A stretch of 64,000 bases of DNA from JACRLW01 sp046349595 (GTDB taxonomy: Bacteria > Planctomycetota > UBA1135 > UBA2386), in assembly GCA_046349595.1 (NCBI GenBank), contig JAXMCA010000001.1:248001-312000 (forward strand). Direction: 5' to 3'. Below, in pieces: positions 16,043 to 25,369 of this stretch (the stretch's first letter is position 1; every line of letters starts with the position of its first letter). The notes under the pieces are model-generated. The model was not told the origin of the DNA, searched no databases, and was given only the letters and a program-made list of their open reading frames with translations. The translations under genes and the position numbers were made by a program.

Positions 16043-17092
16043 ATGAGCATGAAAGGTCCCGGCATCTTCCTCGCCCAGTTCATGGGCGACTCCGCTCCCT
16101 TCAACCGCTTCGACACAGCCTGTCGCTGGGCTGCCGATCTCGGCTACGTCGGCGTTCAGGTGCCGTCGTGGGATGCGCGCTGCATCGATCTGAAGCGGGC
16201 GGCGGAGAGCAAGGACTACTGCGACGAGCTGCGCGGCGTCGCCGCCGAGGCCGGACTCGAGATCAGCGAGCTGTCCACGCATCTGCAGGGTCAACTCGTG
16301 GCGGTGCACCCGGCCTATGCGGAGATGTTCAAGGTCTTCGCACCCGAAGGCGTGCGCACCCCGCAGGAGATGAACCGCTGGGGCACCGAGCAGGTGAAGC
16401 TCTGCCTCACCGCGTCGAGGAACCTCGGGCTGAGCGCGATGCCGACCTTCCCCGGCGCCCTGATGTGGCACACCGTCTATCCCTGGCCGCAGCGCCCGGC
16501 GGGGATGGTGGAGGAGGGCTTCGCGGAGCTCGCGCGGCGTTGGCGCCCGATCCTCGACCACGCCGAGAGCTGCGGTGTCGACTGCGCCTACGAGGTCCAT
16601 CCCGGCGAGGACATCCACGACGGCGCCAGCTACGAGGACTTCCTGCGCCACGTGGGCGACCACGCCCGCGCGTGCCTGCTCTACGACCCGAGCCACTTCG
16701 TGCTGCAGCAGCTCGACTACCTCGAGTACATCGACCTCTATCACCAGCGCATCCGCTGCTTCCACGTGAAGGACGCCGAGTTCAAGCCGAACGGTCGTGT
16801 CGGTGTGTATGGCGGCTATCGCGGCTGGCAGGAGCGCGCCGGTCGCTTCCGCAGCCTCGGCGACGGCGATGTCGACTTCAGCGGCATCTTCACGCTGCTG
16901 ACCAAGTACCGCTACGAGGGTTGGGCGACGCTCGAATGGGAGTGCTGCTTCAAGGACAGCCAGCAGGGTGCCGAGGAGGGCGCGCCCTTCATCGCGGCGC
17001 ACATGATCACGCCACCGGCGCGGGCCTTCGACGATTTCGCCGGCGGCAAGATCGACCGCACCGCCGTGCGTCGCGCACTGGGGCTGGACTGA
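16043..17092 (+). CDS. sugar phosphate isomerase/epimerase, xylose isomerase-like TIM barrel
   Basis: A 349-residue protein of the AP-endonuclease-2/xylose-isomerase-like family. Visible blocks are FDTACRWAADLGYVGVQVPS, ISELSTHLQGQLVAVHP, CAYEVHPGEDIHDGASYEDF, LLYDPSHFVLQQLDYLEYID, FHVKDAEFKPNGR and TLEWECCFKD. The Glu, Asp, His and Glu residues in these blocks are the usual metal ligands of the barrel. It lies between a Gfo/Idh/MocA dehydrogenase (33 bp) and a secreted protein gene (1-bp TGATG overlap), so all three are probably co-transcribed. An in-frame ATG at 16049 is an alternative start. Confidence 0.9.
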   Translation: MSMKGPGIFLAQFMGDSAPFNRFDTACRWAADLGYVGVQVPSWDARCIDLKRAAESKDYCDELRGVAAEAGLEISELSTHLQGQLVAVHPAYAEMFKVFAPEGVRTPQEMNRWGTEQVKLCLTASRNLGLSAMPTFPGALMWHTVYPWPQRPAGMVEEGFAELARRWRPILDHAESCGVDCAYEVHPGEDIHDGASYEDFLRHVGDHARACLLYDPSHFVLQQLDYLEYIDLYHQRIRCFHVKDAEFKPNGRVGVYGGYRGWQERAGRFRSLGDGDVDFSGIFTLLTKYRYEGWATLEWECCFKDSQQGAEEGAPFIAAHMITPPARAFDDFAGGKIDRTAVRRALGLD

Positions 17093-18627
17093 TGATCGCG
17101 CGCGGGTGTGCCGCGAGCCTGATGTCCGTCGCGGCCCTGCTGGCCCAGGATCGTCCGCAGCGGATCGCGGACATCGCGGGCATGCGTGACATCGATGCGC
17201 GTGCGCCCGTCGTGATCGGAGTCCATGCACCGGCCGCGCTGTTCAGCGCGGTGCGCGGCGAGGTCGCGTCCTTGCTCGTCGAGGCTGCGAAGGAGCGTGT
17301 GGCGCGCGCCGACGACGAGAGCCGTGACGAGCTCGGGTTCCGTCTCACCGATCCGAAGGAGTGGCAGACGGTCGGTGTCGATCCGGCCGGCGATGTCGCG
17401 GTCTCGCTGTGCGACCCGGGTGGCTTCCTCGGTCTGCCGCGCGAGACCGTCCTCCTGTTCGATCTGCTCGATCGCGAGCGCTTCGCGCGCTGGTTGACCG
17501 CGAGGGTCGTCGAGAAGAGCGGGCAACCGCACGAGCCCCGTCACCATCACGCGCCCGACTACGACGTGCTGGAATCGATCGCCTGGGCGAGCTTCGGCAA
17601 GCGCTGCCTGCTCCTGATGCGCAACTTCGAGGAGGAGGAGGAGATCAGCGCGCGGATGGGTTTCCACGCCGACGGGATGGCCGGAGTCGAGTCGATCGGC
17701 GCGCGCGACGCCTTCCGCCTGGTGCGCGCGGAGCTGCGCGGTGTGCCTTCCGCGGGGTTCTACGTGCGTCCTGCGGAGTGGCGCAACGCCGACCACCAGG
17801 AGACGCCGCGCAAGGCCGAGGACTTCGAGACCATGGTCGCGCTCGATGCGGATGGACTCACCGTCGCGATGCGTGTCCCGCCCGAGGCCGCGACGGCGCT
17901 CGCCGAGCCGACCGACGTCGACCTGCGCCCGATCGTCGAGAGCTTCCCCGCCCCGCATCTGGTGTGCGCCCTGCGCGCGGACGACCCGGTCGCCGCGGCG
18001 AGCGCGCTGTTCGACTGGAACGACGTGCGCAGCGGTCTCGGCGTGCTCGGCAAGGCCTTGCCCGCTCCCGGCGAACTCCGCGGTGCCTGCGGGCTGTCGT
18101 GGCTCACGCCGTCCGCCAGCGGTGCGCCCTTCGAGTTCGCGATCGGGCTGGTCGCGCGCGACGACGCCGCGGCCGCAACCCTGTTCGGCCGCATGTGCAA
18201 TGCACTCGGGGCTCTCGCCGCGGAGGACGCCGACGAGGCACACCGCGTGCGTCGCCGCTCCGACGTGCCCGAGGGCAGCGAGGCCCGCAGCGTGCTCGCC
18301 GAAGACACCTTGGTCACCGTCGGCCGGCGCGGCGAACGTGTGTTCATCGGCACCGCGACCGGTCCCATCCTCGCAGCGCTGCGCGGCGACAAGCTGCACG
18401 ACAGCGCCCTGTCCTTCGACGCCTGCGCCGAGTCGGTCCTCGATCTCGCTCCGATCCTGCGGCTCGTTCCGCGCGGTCGTCTGGTCGAGGGGGCCCTGCC
18501 GGGCACCCTCCACCTGCGCGGTCGGATCGACCGCGGCCACGCCCTGCTCGACCTCCGTCGTGAGGGTGAAGGCCGCAAGGTCAGCGTGCTCGCCGAAGCG
18601 ATCGCGCTGGGCCTCGCCTTCGAGTGA
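17092..18627 (+). CDS. secreted protein of unknown function
   Basis: A 511-residue protein I do not recognise. It starts with a signal peptide-like MIARGCAASLMSVAALLAQ. The rest is soluble, with alternating strands and helices and phrases such as VGVDPAGDVAVSLCDPGGFLGL and FIGTATGPILAALRGDKL. These weakly recall DUF3352-type proteins of planctomycetes, but I cannot confirm this. The ATG overlaps the previous stop by one base (TGATG), so it is translationally coupled to the sugar epimerase. The operon suggests a link to carbohydrate handling (inference). Confidence 0.6.
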   Translation: MIARGCAASLMSVAALLAQDRPQRIADIAGMRDIDARAPVVIGVHAPAALFSAVRGEVASLLVEAAKERVARADDESRDELGFRLTDPKEWQTVGVDPAGDVAVSLCDPGGFLGLPRETVLLFDLLDRERFARWLTARVVEKSGQPHEPRHHHAPDYDVLESIAWASFGKRCLLLMRNFEEEEEISARMGFHADGMAGVESIGARDAFRLVRAELRGVPSAGFYVRPAEWRNADHQETPRKAEDFETMVALDADGLTVAMRVPPEAATALAEPTDVDLRPIVESFPAPHLVCALRADDPVAAASALFDWNDVRSGLGVLGKALPAPGELRGACGLSWLTPSASGAPFEFAIGLVARDDAAAATLFGRMCNALGALAAEDADEAHRVRRRSDVPEGSEARSVLAEDTLVTVGRRGERVFIGTATGPILAALRGDKLHDSALSFDACAESVLDLAPILRLVPRGRLVEGALPGTLHLRGRIDRGHALLDLRREGEGRKVSVLAEAIALGLAFE

Positions 18628-18639
18628 GGTTCCTGGCGC

Positions 18640-18659
18640 CGTTGCGATGCGGCGCAACG
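18640..18659 (+). terminator. 7-bp hairpin after the sugar operon
   Basis: CGTTGCG and CGCAACG surround a 6-nt loop 13 nt after the stop at 18627. No T-run follows, so it is at best a weak or factor-dependent terminator. Confidence 0.3.
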
Positions 18660-18716
18660 CGATGGGATTCGTCTTCCGTGCGCAGCTCCGAGCGGCACGG
18701 CCGCAGTCATCTCCGT

Positions 18717-18722
18717 TAGCAT
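18717..18722 (+). promoter_or_regulatory. -10-like TAGCAT upstream of the LVIVD pair
   Basis: TAGCAT lies about 67 nt before the ATG at 18790, in the 160-bp gap after the sugar operon. It is a plausible promoter for the two tandem LVIVD-repeat genes. No clear -35 was seen. Confidence 0.3.
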
Positions 18723-18789
18723 CCCGCCGCTCGCCTGCCCTCTCCGCCGCGACCTCGCCCCGGTCGCATACCCGCTCGGTTCCTGCACG

Positions 18790-20226
18790 ATGAAGTTCCG
18801 ACTCGACCTCGCACTCGCGACGCTGCTCGTCGCGGGCAGCACCTTCGCCCAGTTCCCGGCGCACAACGCCACTTTCGTCGGCCAGTTCGACGTCCCCGAA
18901 TTCGTCAACGACGTGTGGGGATACGTCGACCCCGCCACCGGCAAGGAGTACGCGCTGCTGCTGACCTACAGCGGCACCTACGTGCTCGACTGCTCCAACC
19001 CGAGTGCACCGGTGCAGCGCGGCTTCTTCGCCACTCCCGCGGGTGGATCGGGCAACACCTGGCGTGATGCGCGCACCTACGGTCACTACGCCTACGTCGT
19101 GACCGAGGCGGCCCGTGGCATCCAGATCATCGATCTCGCCAATCCCGACAGCCCGGTGCTGGTGCGCAACTTCAGCCCGGCGACGCCGTCGAGCTGGGGG
19201 CACACGCACAACATCTGCATCGACACCCAGATGGGCCGCGTCTACTGCTGCGGCACGGCGGCCGGGATGCACGTGTTCGATCTCACCGCGAACCCGACCA
19301 ACCCGACCTTCCTCGGCACCTACACCACGGAGTACGTGCACGACATGCAGGCGCAGGACGGCTACGGCTACCTCGCCGAGATCAACCGAGGCTACTTCCG
19401 CATCGTCGATCTCACCCGGCCGTTCACGTCGTGGACCCTCGCGGTGCTTCCGGTGACCTGGTGTCACAACGCCTGGGTCACGCGCGACAACCGCTACGTC
19501 GTCGCCAGCTCGGAGACGACCAACCAGGGCGTCACGCTGATCGACGTCGCCAACAAGTCGGCACCGGTGCCGCTGATCACCTGGAAGACCGGAAGCACCT
19601 CTGCGATCGTGCACAACGCCTACATGCGCGACGGCCTCGCGCACATGTCCTACTACTCGGAAGGACTGCGCACGCTCGACGTGACCGATCCGGCTCATCC
19701 CGTCGAGGTCGGCTGGCTGGATTCGAGCACCTTCACCAGCGGCTACGAAGGCGATTGGGGCTGCTATCCCTTCCAGCCCTCCGGGCTGATCTACATCTCG
19801 GACATGGACAACGGGCTCGTGATCGTCAGGCCCGCTGCCCAGTCGGTGATCTACGGCACGGAGTCGCCGGGGACCGGCGGCGTCGCACCGCAGCTCTACA
19901 CCTTCGGCGCCGCGTTCACCGGGAGCCCGCGCTTCGCGTTGCAGGCCGAGTCCGCGCCGGCCGGCGCGACCTGCGTGTTCTTCTACGGTGCGGCTCCGCT
20001 GAACCTGAGCTACCTCGGCCTCACGCTGCTCGTCGACACCACCGTCGGCGGGACCGCCGCCGTCGCGGCCGACGCGGGCGGCAAGGCCTCGCTCGGACTG
20101 CCGGTGCCGAACAGTGCGGCGCTCGCCGGACTGCAGCTCTACGCGCAGGTCTTCGCGCAGGATGCCGGCGGACCGCTCGGCTTCGCCGCGTCGAAGGGGC
20201 GCCGCTTCGAGATCCTGGTGCCCTGA
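18790..20226 (+). CDS. secreted LVIVD-repeat (choice-of-anchor B-like) protein
   Basis: A 478-residue exported protein. Signal peptide: residues about 1-21 (LALATLLVAGSTFAQ). Residues 25-355 form a beta-propeller-like array of LVIVD-type repeats, for example GIQIIDLANPDSPVLVRNFS, GMHVFDLTANPTNPTFLGTY and GLRTLDVTDPAHPVEVGWLD. A C-terminal beta domain of about 120 residues (PLNLSYLGLTLLVDTTVGG...DAGGPLGFAASKGRRFEILVP) is shared with the next gene and, more distantly, with the subtilase at 33372-35993. LVIVD proteins are cell-surface or secreted; no catalytic residues are known. It is followed after 40 bp by a clear paralogue. Confidence 0.85.
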   Translation: MKFRLDLALATLLVAGSTFAQFPAHNATFVGQFDVPEFVNDVWGYVDPATGKEYALLLTYSGTYVLDCSNPSAPVQRGFFATPAGGSGNTWRDARTYGHYAYVVTEAARGIQIIDLANPDSPVLVRNFSPATPSSWGHTHNICIDTQMGRVYCCGTAAGMHVFDLTANPTNPTFLGTYTTEYVHDMQAQDGYGYLAEINRGYFRIVDLTRPFTSWTLAVLPVTWCHNAWVTRDNRYVVASSETTNQGVTLIDVANKSAPVPLITWKTGSTSAIVHNAYMRDGLAHMSYYSEGLRTLDVTDPAHPVEVGWLDSSTFTSGYEGDWGCYPFQPSGLIYISDMDNGLVIVRPAAQSVIYGTESPGTGGVAPQLYTFGAAFTGSPRFALQAESAPAGATCVFFYGAAPLNLSYLGLTLLVDTTVGGTAAVAADAGGKASLGLPVPNSAALAGLQLYAQVFAQDAGGPLGFAASKGRRFEILVP

Positions 20227-20266
20227 TCGCACGCACGACCATCCAGATTCCCGCCACGACACCGCC

Positions 20267-21703
20267 GTGACCCAGCTCCTGCGTTGCTCCGCCGCGCTCG
20301 CGATCATCGCGGGCGCGGTGATGTCGCAGACGACGTCGCACAACGTCGCCCTGCTCTCCACCTTCGCGCCGATCGACACCTTCTCCGACATCTGGGGTTA
20401 CGCCGAGCCCGGAACGGGTCGCGAGATGGCCCTGCTCACGAGTCGGCAGGGCACCTACTTCGTCGAGACCACCGATCCGGTGCACCCCGTGCAGCGCGGC
20501 TACATCAGCGCCGCGGCATCGGGTTGGTCACCGTCGACGTGGCGCGACGCGCGCACCTTCGGTCACTACGCCTACATCGTCACCGAGGGCGGCGGTGGCA
20601 TGCAGATCGTCGATCTCGCGGTGTTCAACAGTCCGCAACTGGTGCGCACCTTCCGTCCGGCTGGCATCAACTGGAGCAACACGCACAACGTGTCGGTCGA
20701 CCTGAAGACCGGTCAGCTCTGGGCGCTCGGCACTTCCGGCGGCGCCCATGTCTTCGACCTGAACACGAATCCGACCAATCCGAGCTACATCGGCAGCTAC
20801 ACCGCGGAGTACGTGCACGACCTGCAGTCGCAGGACGGGGTCGCCTACGTCTCCGAGATCAATCGCGGGTTCCTGCGCCTGCTCGACGTGCGTGCCCTTC
20901 CGGCGATGCCGCAGATCGGGGCCGTCGGGCTGACGGCGCAGCACCAGGCCTGGCCGTCGTGGGACGACACCTTCGTCGCCTCCGCGCAGGAGGCGATCGG
21001 CGGGGTGGTCACCATCTTCCGCACCTCGACGCCCGGTCAGCTCCCTCAACTGTCGCAGTACGTCTTCCCGGCCAACCCGCTGTCCTCGAGCGTGCACAAC
21101 GTGTTCCTGCGCGACCGCGTGCTGCACTGCGCCTGGTACAACTCCGGCTACGCAGCGGCCGATCTGAGCGATCCGGCGAACCCCGTCACCATCGGCTGGT
21201 ACGACGCCTCGAACGGGCTCTCCGCCTTCTCGGGCGTGTGGGGCTGCTATCCCTTCCAGCCATCGGGCAACGTCTACATCAGCGACATCCAGCTCGGCAT
21301 GGCCGTGCTGCGTCCGCGCTCCACGCCGTCGCACTACGGTGCCGCGACGCCCGGCAACCACGCTTCCGAGCTGCACACCTTCGGCTCCGGCTGGCTCGGC
21401 AACCCGACCTTCGGCCTCGAACTGCGCGACGCCGCGCCCGGCTCGGCGGTGTTCTTCTTCGTCGGCACCGCACCGCTCTCGCTCTCGGCCTTCGGCCACA
21501 CGCTGCTCGTCGACACCACCGTGGGTGGGATCGCGCAGTCGAGCGCCAACGCGAAGGGCTACGCGCGCACCTTCATCCCGCTGCCGAACGACCCTGTGCT
21601 CGACGGCGTGTCGATCCACGCCCAGTGCATCGTGCAGGATGCGGGAGGACCGCTCGGCGTGGCCTCGACCGACGGCCTGCGCTTCGAGCTGTTCGTGCGT
21701 TGA
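20267..21703 (+). CDS. secreted LVIVD-repeat protein, tandem paralogue
   Basis: 478 residues from a GTG start; this is the first start after the previous gene that gives a signal peptide (TQLLRCSAALAIIAGAVMSQ). The same architecture as the neighbour at 18790-20226 can be followed block by block: FSDIWGYAEPGTGREMALL against VNDVWGYVDPATGKEYALL, THNVSVDLKTGQLW against THNICIDTQMGRVY, and the same GCYPFQPSG and DAGGPLGVAS blocks. Equal length and position point to tandem duplication. The C-terminal domain again ends FELFVR. Role unknown; probably extracellular. Confidence 0.85.
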   Translation: MTQLLRCSAALAIIAGAVMSQTTSHNVALLSTFAPIDTFSDIWGYAEPGTGREMALLTSRQGTYFVETTDPVHPVQRGYISAAASGWSPSTWRDARTFGHYAYIVTEGGGGMQIVDLAVFNSPQLVRTFRPAGINWSNTHNVSVDLKTGQLWALGTSGGAHVFDLNTNPTNPSYIGSYTAEYVHDLQSQDGVAYVSEINRGFLRLLDVRALPAMPQIGAVGLTAQHQAWPSWDDTFVASAQEAIGGVVTIFRTSTPGQLPQLSQYVFPANPLSSSVHNVFLRDRVLHCAWYNSGYAAADLSDPANPVTIGWYDASNGLSAFSGVWGCYPFQPSGNVYISDIQLGMAVLRPRSTPSHYGAATPGNHASELHTFGSGWLGNPTFGLELRDAAPGSAVFFFVGTAPLSLSAFGHTLLVDTTVGGIAQSSANAKGYARTFIPLPNDPVLDGVSIHAQCIVQDAGGPLGVASTDGLRFELFVR

Positions 21704-21726
21704 ACTCCGTCGCGCTCCGTGCGGGA

Positions 21727-23904
21727 TCAGTCCGCGCGGAGTCGGAAGACGTCGAGTTCCGAGCGCAGGCAGGGTGAGCCGGCCGATCGGTTCTGCGCGC
21801 GGAGCAACCACATCACCCGGTCCCCGCGGAGCTGGACGGCGAAGGCCTGGAGGTACTCGCGCACGATCGGCGTGAGCACGACCCGTCCCGAAGGGGTCAC
21901 GCGCAGGGCGTGGATCGCCGCGCCGGTGAGGAGCACGACGTCGCGCTCGACGTCGTCCGCCGCCACATCGAAGACCATGCGCTGCTCCAGATCCCCGAGT
22001 CGCAGCGCGGCGCCTTCGAAGCGCAGGTCGGTGTGGAGTCGCGCGGCGACCCTCTGCAGGCGCAGTGCATGCACCCGGCCGGTGTCCAGTCGTGGAGCGA
22101 AGCCGTCGATGCGGATCGCGTTCGACTGCGCGACGAGCAGCGGTGCGTGTCGGCTCGCGTCGACGACGAACACGCGTTCGTCGCCGCGAACCTCGCCGCC
22201 TGAGAAGGGCAGCTCGACGGGACCGGAGAACAGCCCCTGCGACGTGGACCAGGCCAGCGAGCCGTGCGTCGTCGCCGCGTCGGTGTGGAGCTCGATCGCC
22301 TCGAAGCCGAGCGCGTCGATCGGCCGCGGCAGATGCACCACGCCGTCCGCTCCCGGAGCGAGCAGTTCCTCGGGCAGGTCCGTCCGCGCGATCCACTCGA
22401 GCTGCTGTCGCGCGTCGTTCCAGAACGCCACCGGACAACCGTGATCGAGCAGGGCGTGGATCGGCGAGGGGTCGCCGTAGAGGTCGGGCGTCGACGGGTC
22501 GGTGTCCTGGGTGTAGGGCTGCGGCTGGAGCAGGGCGACGATCGACAGCAGCGGCATCCGACGTGCGCCGAAGGGCGGTTCGCCGAGCGCGTGCGCCGTC
22601 GCCGCGTTGATCACGCCCGGGATTCCCTTCCACGCCGGCACCGAGAGGAGTGCGGCGGGATGGTCGGCATCCACCTTTCGAGGGGGTGCGGCGAGGTCGC
22701 GCGTCATCGCGGCCATTGCCTCGCGTGCAGCGTCGTAGCGCTGCAGTTGCCGGTCGGTGACGGGCCACGACGCCACGACGAGGAACGCGATTCCGCCGCC
22801 CATGGCGATGATCCGCAGGCTCGCGCGCCGGTGCCGCGACAGCAGACGCAGCGCGACGATCGCCAGCACGGGGAGTGCGCCGTAGACGAGCCGCGAACCG
22901 ACCAGATCCGGGCTCAGCGTGTTCGCGAACGACGTGGCCAGCGGGCCGAGCAGCCCCAGCGCCAGGATGGCGAGATCACCGAGCGCGGCACGCGCGCCGC
23001 CGTGAGCGCGTGCACCGATCGCCGAGGCCGTGCCGAGCATCGCCACCGCGATCCATGCGGCCAGCACCCAGCGCGACGCGTCGGGCACGAACAGGATGCC
23101 GAGCTTCTGCGCAGCGAGGGAAGCCAGGTGACCGAGGTCGGGTGTCGCGCCGTCCAGCCCGGCGATCGAACCGAGGAGCACGCGACGCAGCCCGAGGTAG
23201 CCGACCCAGAGCGGAACGAAGCGCAGATGCAGGGCGAGGCGTGTACGCAGCGGCCGGCGGAAGCGATCGCACAGGTCGACGAGCAGGAAGTCGACGGGGA
23301 GTGCGATGGCGGACTCCTTGGAGAGGAGCGCCATCGCCGCGAGGACCACGGTGACGACGAAGGAGCGGCGTCGGTGATCCTGCAGGTGCGCTGCGAGCGC
23401 GCACAGGGCGCCGAGATGGAGCGCGACCTGGAGCGTGCTGACGCGCGCCGAGATCCACAGCACCGGTTCGACGGCGAGAGGGTGCAGTGCGAAGAACGCG
23501 CCGCCGAGCAGGGCTGCAAGGGCACCGCCACGCGACAGGCGGGAACAGAGGTGCGCGGTCGCGCAGGCCGCGGCGACGTGCATCACCAGATTGCCGAGCG
23601 TGAACGACCAGGCGCCGAATCCCAGCACGGCCGTGTTCACGCCGTAGGAGATCGGCACCAGCGGGCGCCAGTAGGCGTGCGAGAGCAGCCAGCGCTCGTG
23701 GAACTGGCCCCAGATCCGACCCCAGTCCGCCGTCGGCGGGTCGACGTCGCGCTGCACCAGCGAGAGCAGCGCGTAGTCGTCCGAGAGCCAGTGCGCGTCG
23801 TGCAGCGCGGGGAGGAAGCGGAGCGTCGCGAGGATCGCCACGCCGGCCAGCGCGACCAGCTCGAGGGTGCGCGCGCGGCGTCGGTCGATTCCGGGGTCGG
23901 ACAT
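21727..23904 (-). CDS. GT-C-like polytopic membrane protein with C-terminal exoplasmic domain
   Basis: 725 residues. About 10 hydrophobic segments occupy residues 15-410, with features of GT-C/TMTC-type glycosyltransferase-like proteins: an acidic loop after the first segment (DAHWLSDDYALLSLVQRD), YWRPLVPISYGVN, AFFALHPLAVEPVLWISAR and LLSKESAIALPVDFLL. The C-terminal ~300 residues are soluble and beta-rich. Known relatives transfer sugars from lipid carriers; the acidic pair in the first loop is the usual catalytic site. Substrate and activity are inferred only. The ATG at 23904 has no ribosome-binding site. It converges with the LVIVD pair, 23 bp apart. Confidence 0.7.
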   Translation of the reverse strand: MSDPGIDRRRARTLELVALAGVAILATLRFLPALHDAHWLSDDYALLSLVQRDVDPPTADWGRIWGQFHERWLLSHAYWRPLVPISYGVNTAVLGFGAWSFTLGNLVMHVAAACATAHLCSRLSRGGALAALLGGAFFALHPLAVEPVLWISARVSTLQVALHLGALCALAAHLQDHRRRSFVVTVVLAAMALLSKESAIALPVDFLLVDLCDRFRRPLRTRLALHLRFVPLWVGYLGLRRVLLGSIAGLDGATPDLGHLASLAAQKLGILFVPDASRWVLAAWIAVAMLGTASAIGARAHGGARAALGDLAILALGLLGPLATSFANTLSPDLVGSRLVYGALPVLAIVALRLLSRHRRASLRIIAMGGGIAFLVVASWPVTDRQLQRYDAAREAMAAMTRDLAAPPRKVDADHPAALLSVPAWKGIPGVINAATAHALGEPPFGARRMPLLSIVALLQPQPYTQDTDPSTPDLYGDPSPIHALLDHGCPVAFWNDARQQLEWIARTDLPEELLAPGADGVVHLPRPIDALGFEAIELHTDAATTHGSLAWSTSQGLFSGPVELPFSGGEVRGDERVFVVDASRHAPLLVAQSNAIRIDGFAPRLDTGRVHALRLQRVAARLHTDLRFEGAALRLGDLEQRMVFDVAADDVERDVVLLTGAAIHALRVTPSGRVVLTPIVREYLQAFAVQLRGDRVMWLLRAQNRSAGSPCLRSELDVFRLRAD

Positions 23905-23957
23905 GGGACGGATCGCGGAAGCGCACCGCGTCGCCGCGCGTCGCGCCGATCCGAGGA

Positions 23958-25088
23958 TCAGCGCGTGCCGAAGCGATGCACGGTGGTCTGGCGGTAGACC
24001 TCGCCCGGCCGCAGGATCGTGCTGGGGAAGCGCGGCTCGTTGACCGAGTTCGGGTAGTGCTGCGCCTCGAGGCAGCAGGCCGAGCGCAGCGCGTAGCTGC
24101 GATCCTGCTTGCCGCGCTGACCGAACAGGAAGTTGCCGGAGTAGAACTGGATCGCCGGCTCGGTGGTCCAGATCTCGAGCACGCGACCCGAACCCTGGTG
24201 GGAGAGCACCGCCGCCTTGGCGAGCGGCCCACCCGGGCTGTTCAGCACGAAGTTGTGGTCGTAGCCGAGCGTGGGCGTGTCGACCAGCGAGCCGATGTCG
24301 CGGCCGATGGTCTTCGGCGCGCGGAAGTCGAGGGCGCGGGTCACCGGATCGACGGTGCCGATCGGGATCAGCGTGTCGTCGACCGGCGTGTAGTGCGCCG
24401 CGAAGAGCTGCAGCTCGTGGTCGAGCACCGTCGGGGCGCCCTGACCGGCGAGGTTCCAGTAGGCGTGGTTGGTCAGGTTGATCGGGGTCGGCGCGTCGGT
24501 GGTCGCCTCGTATTCGATGCGCAGTTCGCCCTCGTGCGACAGCGTGTAGGTCACCGCGACGCTGAGCGCTCCCGGATAGCCCTCCTCGCCATCGGGGCTG
24601 ACGTAGGTGAAGCGCACCGACGGTCCCTCGACCGTGCTCCTCATCTCGGCGTTCCAGAACACCCGCGACAGGGCGCGCGTGCCGCCGCCGTGCAGGTGGT
24701 TGGGACCGTTGTTGCGCGCGAGGTGATAGGTGCGCCCTTCGAGCGTGAAGGTGCCGTTCGCGATGCGGTTCGCGACGCGCCCTGCGGTGCAGCCGAAGTA
24801 CTGGTTGGCGTCGGACTCGTAGCCCGAGACGTCCTCGAAGCCGAGGATCACGTCGCCGAGTTCGCCCTTGCGGTCGGGGACCAGCAGGTCGACCAGCGTC
24901 GCGCCGTAGTCGGTCACGCGCGCGATCATTCCGCTGCGGCTGGTCATCTCGTAGAGGTGCGCGGGGTGACCGTCTTGGCTCGTGCCGAAGGATCGCTCGC
25001 GGATGTCCATCGTGGTGAGGAAGGGAACCTGACAGGCGCCGAGCACCAGCGCGGCGGCGAGTGCGGCGAGGCGGAACTTGCGGTTCAT
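23958..25088 (-). CDS. galM: aldose 1-epimerase (mutarotase), lipoprotein form
   Basis: A 376-residue enzyme interconverting alpha and beta anomers of aldoses. Family blocks: TDYGATLVDLLVPDR, GCTAGRVANRIANGTF, LHGG, TNHAYWNLAG (catalytic His), LGYDHNFVLN and CLEAQHYPNSVNEP. Catalysis in the family uses this His plus a Glu near the C-terminal block. Unusually for the family, a lipoprotein signal is present (LAALAAALVLGAC), so it probably acts outside the cytoplasm. The ATG at 25088 begins that signal. It lies 53 bp downstream of the GT-C-like gene on the same strand and has a 280-bp leader region with a terminator-like hairpin. Confidence 0.9.
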   Translation of the reverse strand: MNRKFRLAALAAALVLGACQVPFLTTMDIRERSFGTSQDGHPAHLYEMTSRSGMIARVTDYGATLVDLLVPDRKGELGDVILGFEDVSGYESDANQYFGCTAGRVANRIANGTFTLEGRTYHLARNNGPNHLHGGGTRALSRVFWNAEMRSTVEGPSVRFTYVSPDGEEGYPGALSVAVTYTLSHEGELRIEYEATTDAPTPINLTNHAYWNLAGQGAPTVLDHELQLFAAHYTPVDDTLIPIGTVDPVTRALDFRAPKTIGRDIGSLVDTPTLGYDHNFVLNSPGGPLAKAAVLSHQGSGRVLEIWTTEPAIQFYSGNFLFGQRGKQDRSYALRSACCLEAQHYPNSVNEPRFPSTILRPGEVYRQTTVHRFGTR

Positions 25089-25174
25089 GCGGAGGAACGC
25101 GGGAGGAGAGCGGCGCATCATGGCCCGGGGCGGCCCGGGTTCCAGACGCGAACCCGCGGCCGCCTCGCGCGACG

Positions 25175-25214
25175 AAAAAGCAGGGCCGTGCGCCGAGGTC
25201 CGGCGCACGGCCCT
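25175..25214 (-). terminator. 13-bp hairpin plus T-run, reading minus, in the galM leader
   Basis: Arms 25183-25195 and 25202-25214 are perfectly complementary around a 6-nt loop. On the minus strand the hairpin is followed by GC and then TTTTT (25180-25176), the form of an intrinsic terminator. No minus-strand gene ends here: the next minus gene downstream is galM (start 25088). It may therefore be an attenuator in the galM leader, or shield galM from antisense transcription of 25370-27715. Confidence 0.5.
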
Positions 25215-25369
25215 ACCACCCTCTCTGCTCTCGCTCTCTGCCTGCTCGTCCGGGCGAAGCCCGTCGCGGCGCCGCTCGCGCGTCGTCCGCACTGTGGGGG
25301 GACGGCGCTCGTCGAAAAACCTGGGTCGCCCGCGGTCGGCTCTGCGACGATCCCCGCCTCCGTGACGCC

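Noticed and set aside
22264..23997. 577-codon plus-strand open frame opposite the GT-C-like gene
   Set aside because: Low-complexity Arg/Gln/Glu translation; a GC-bias shadow of the minus-strand membrane protein, which has proper hydrophobic segments.
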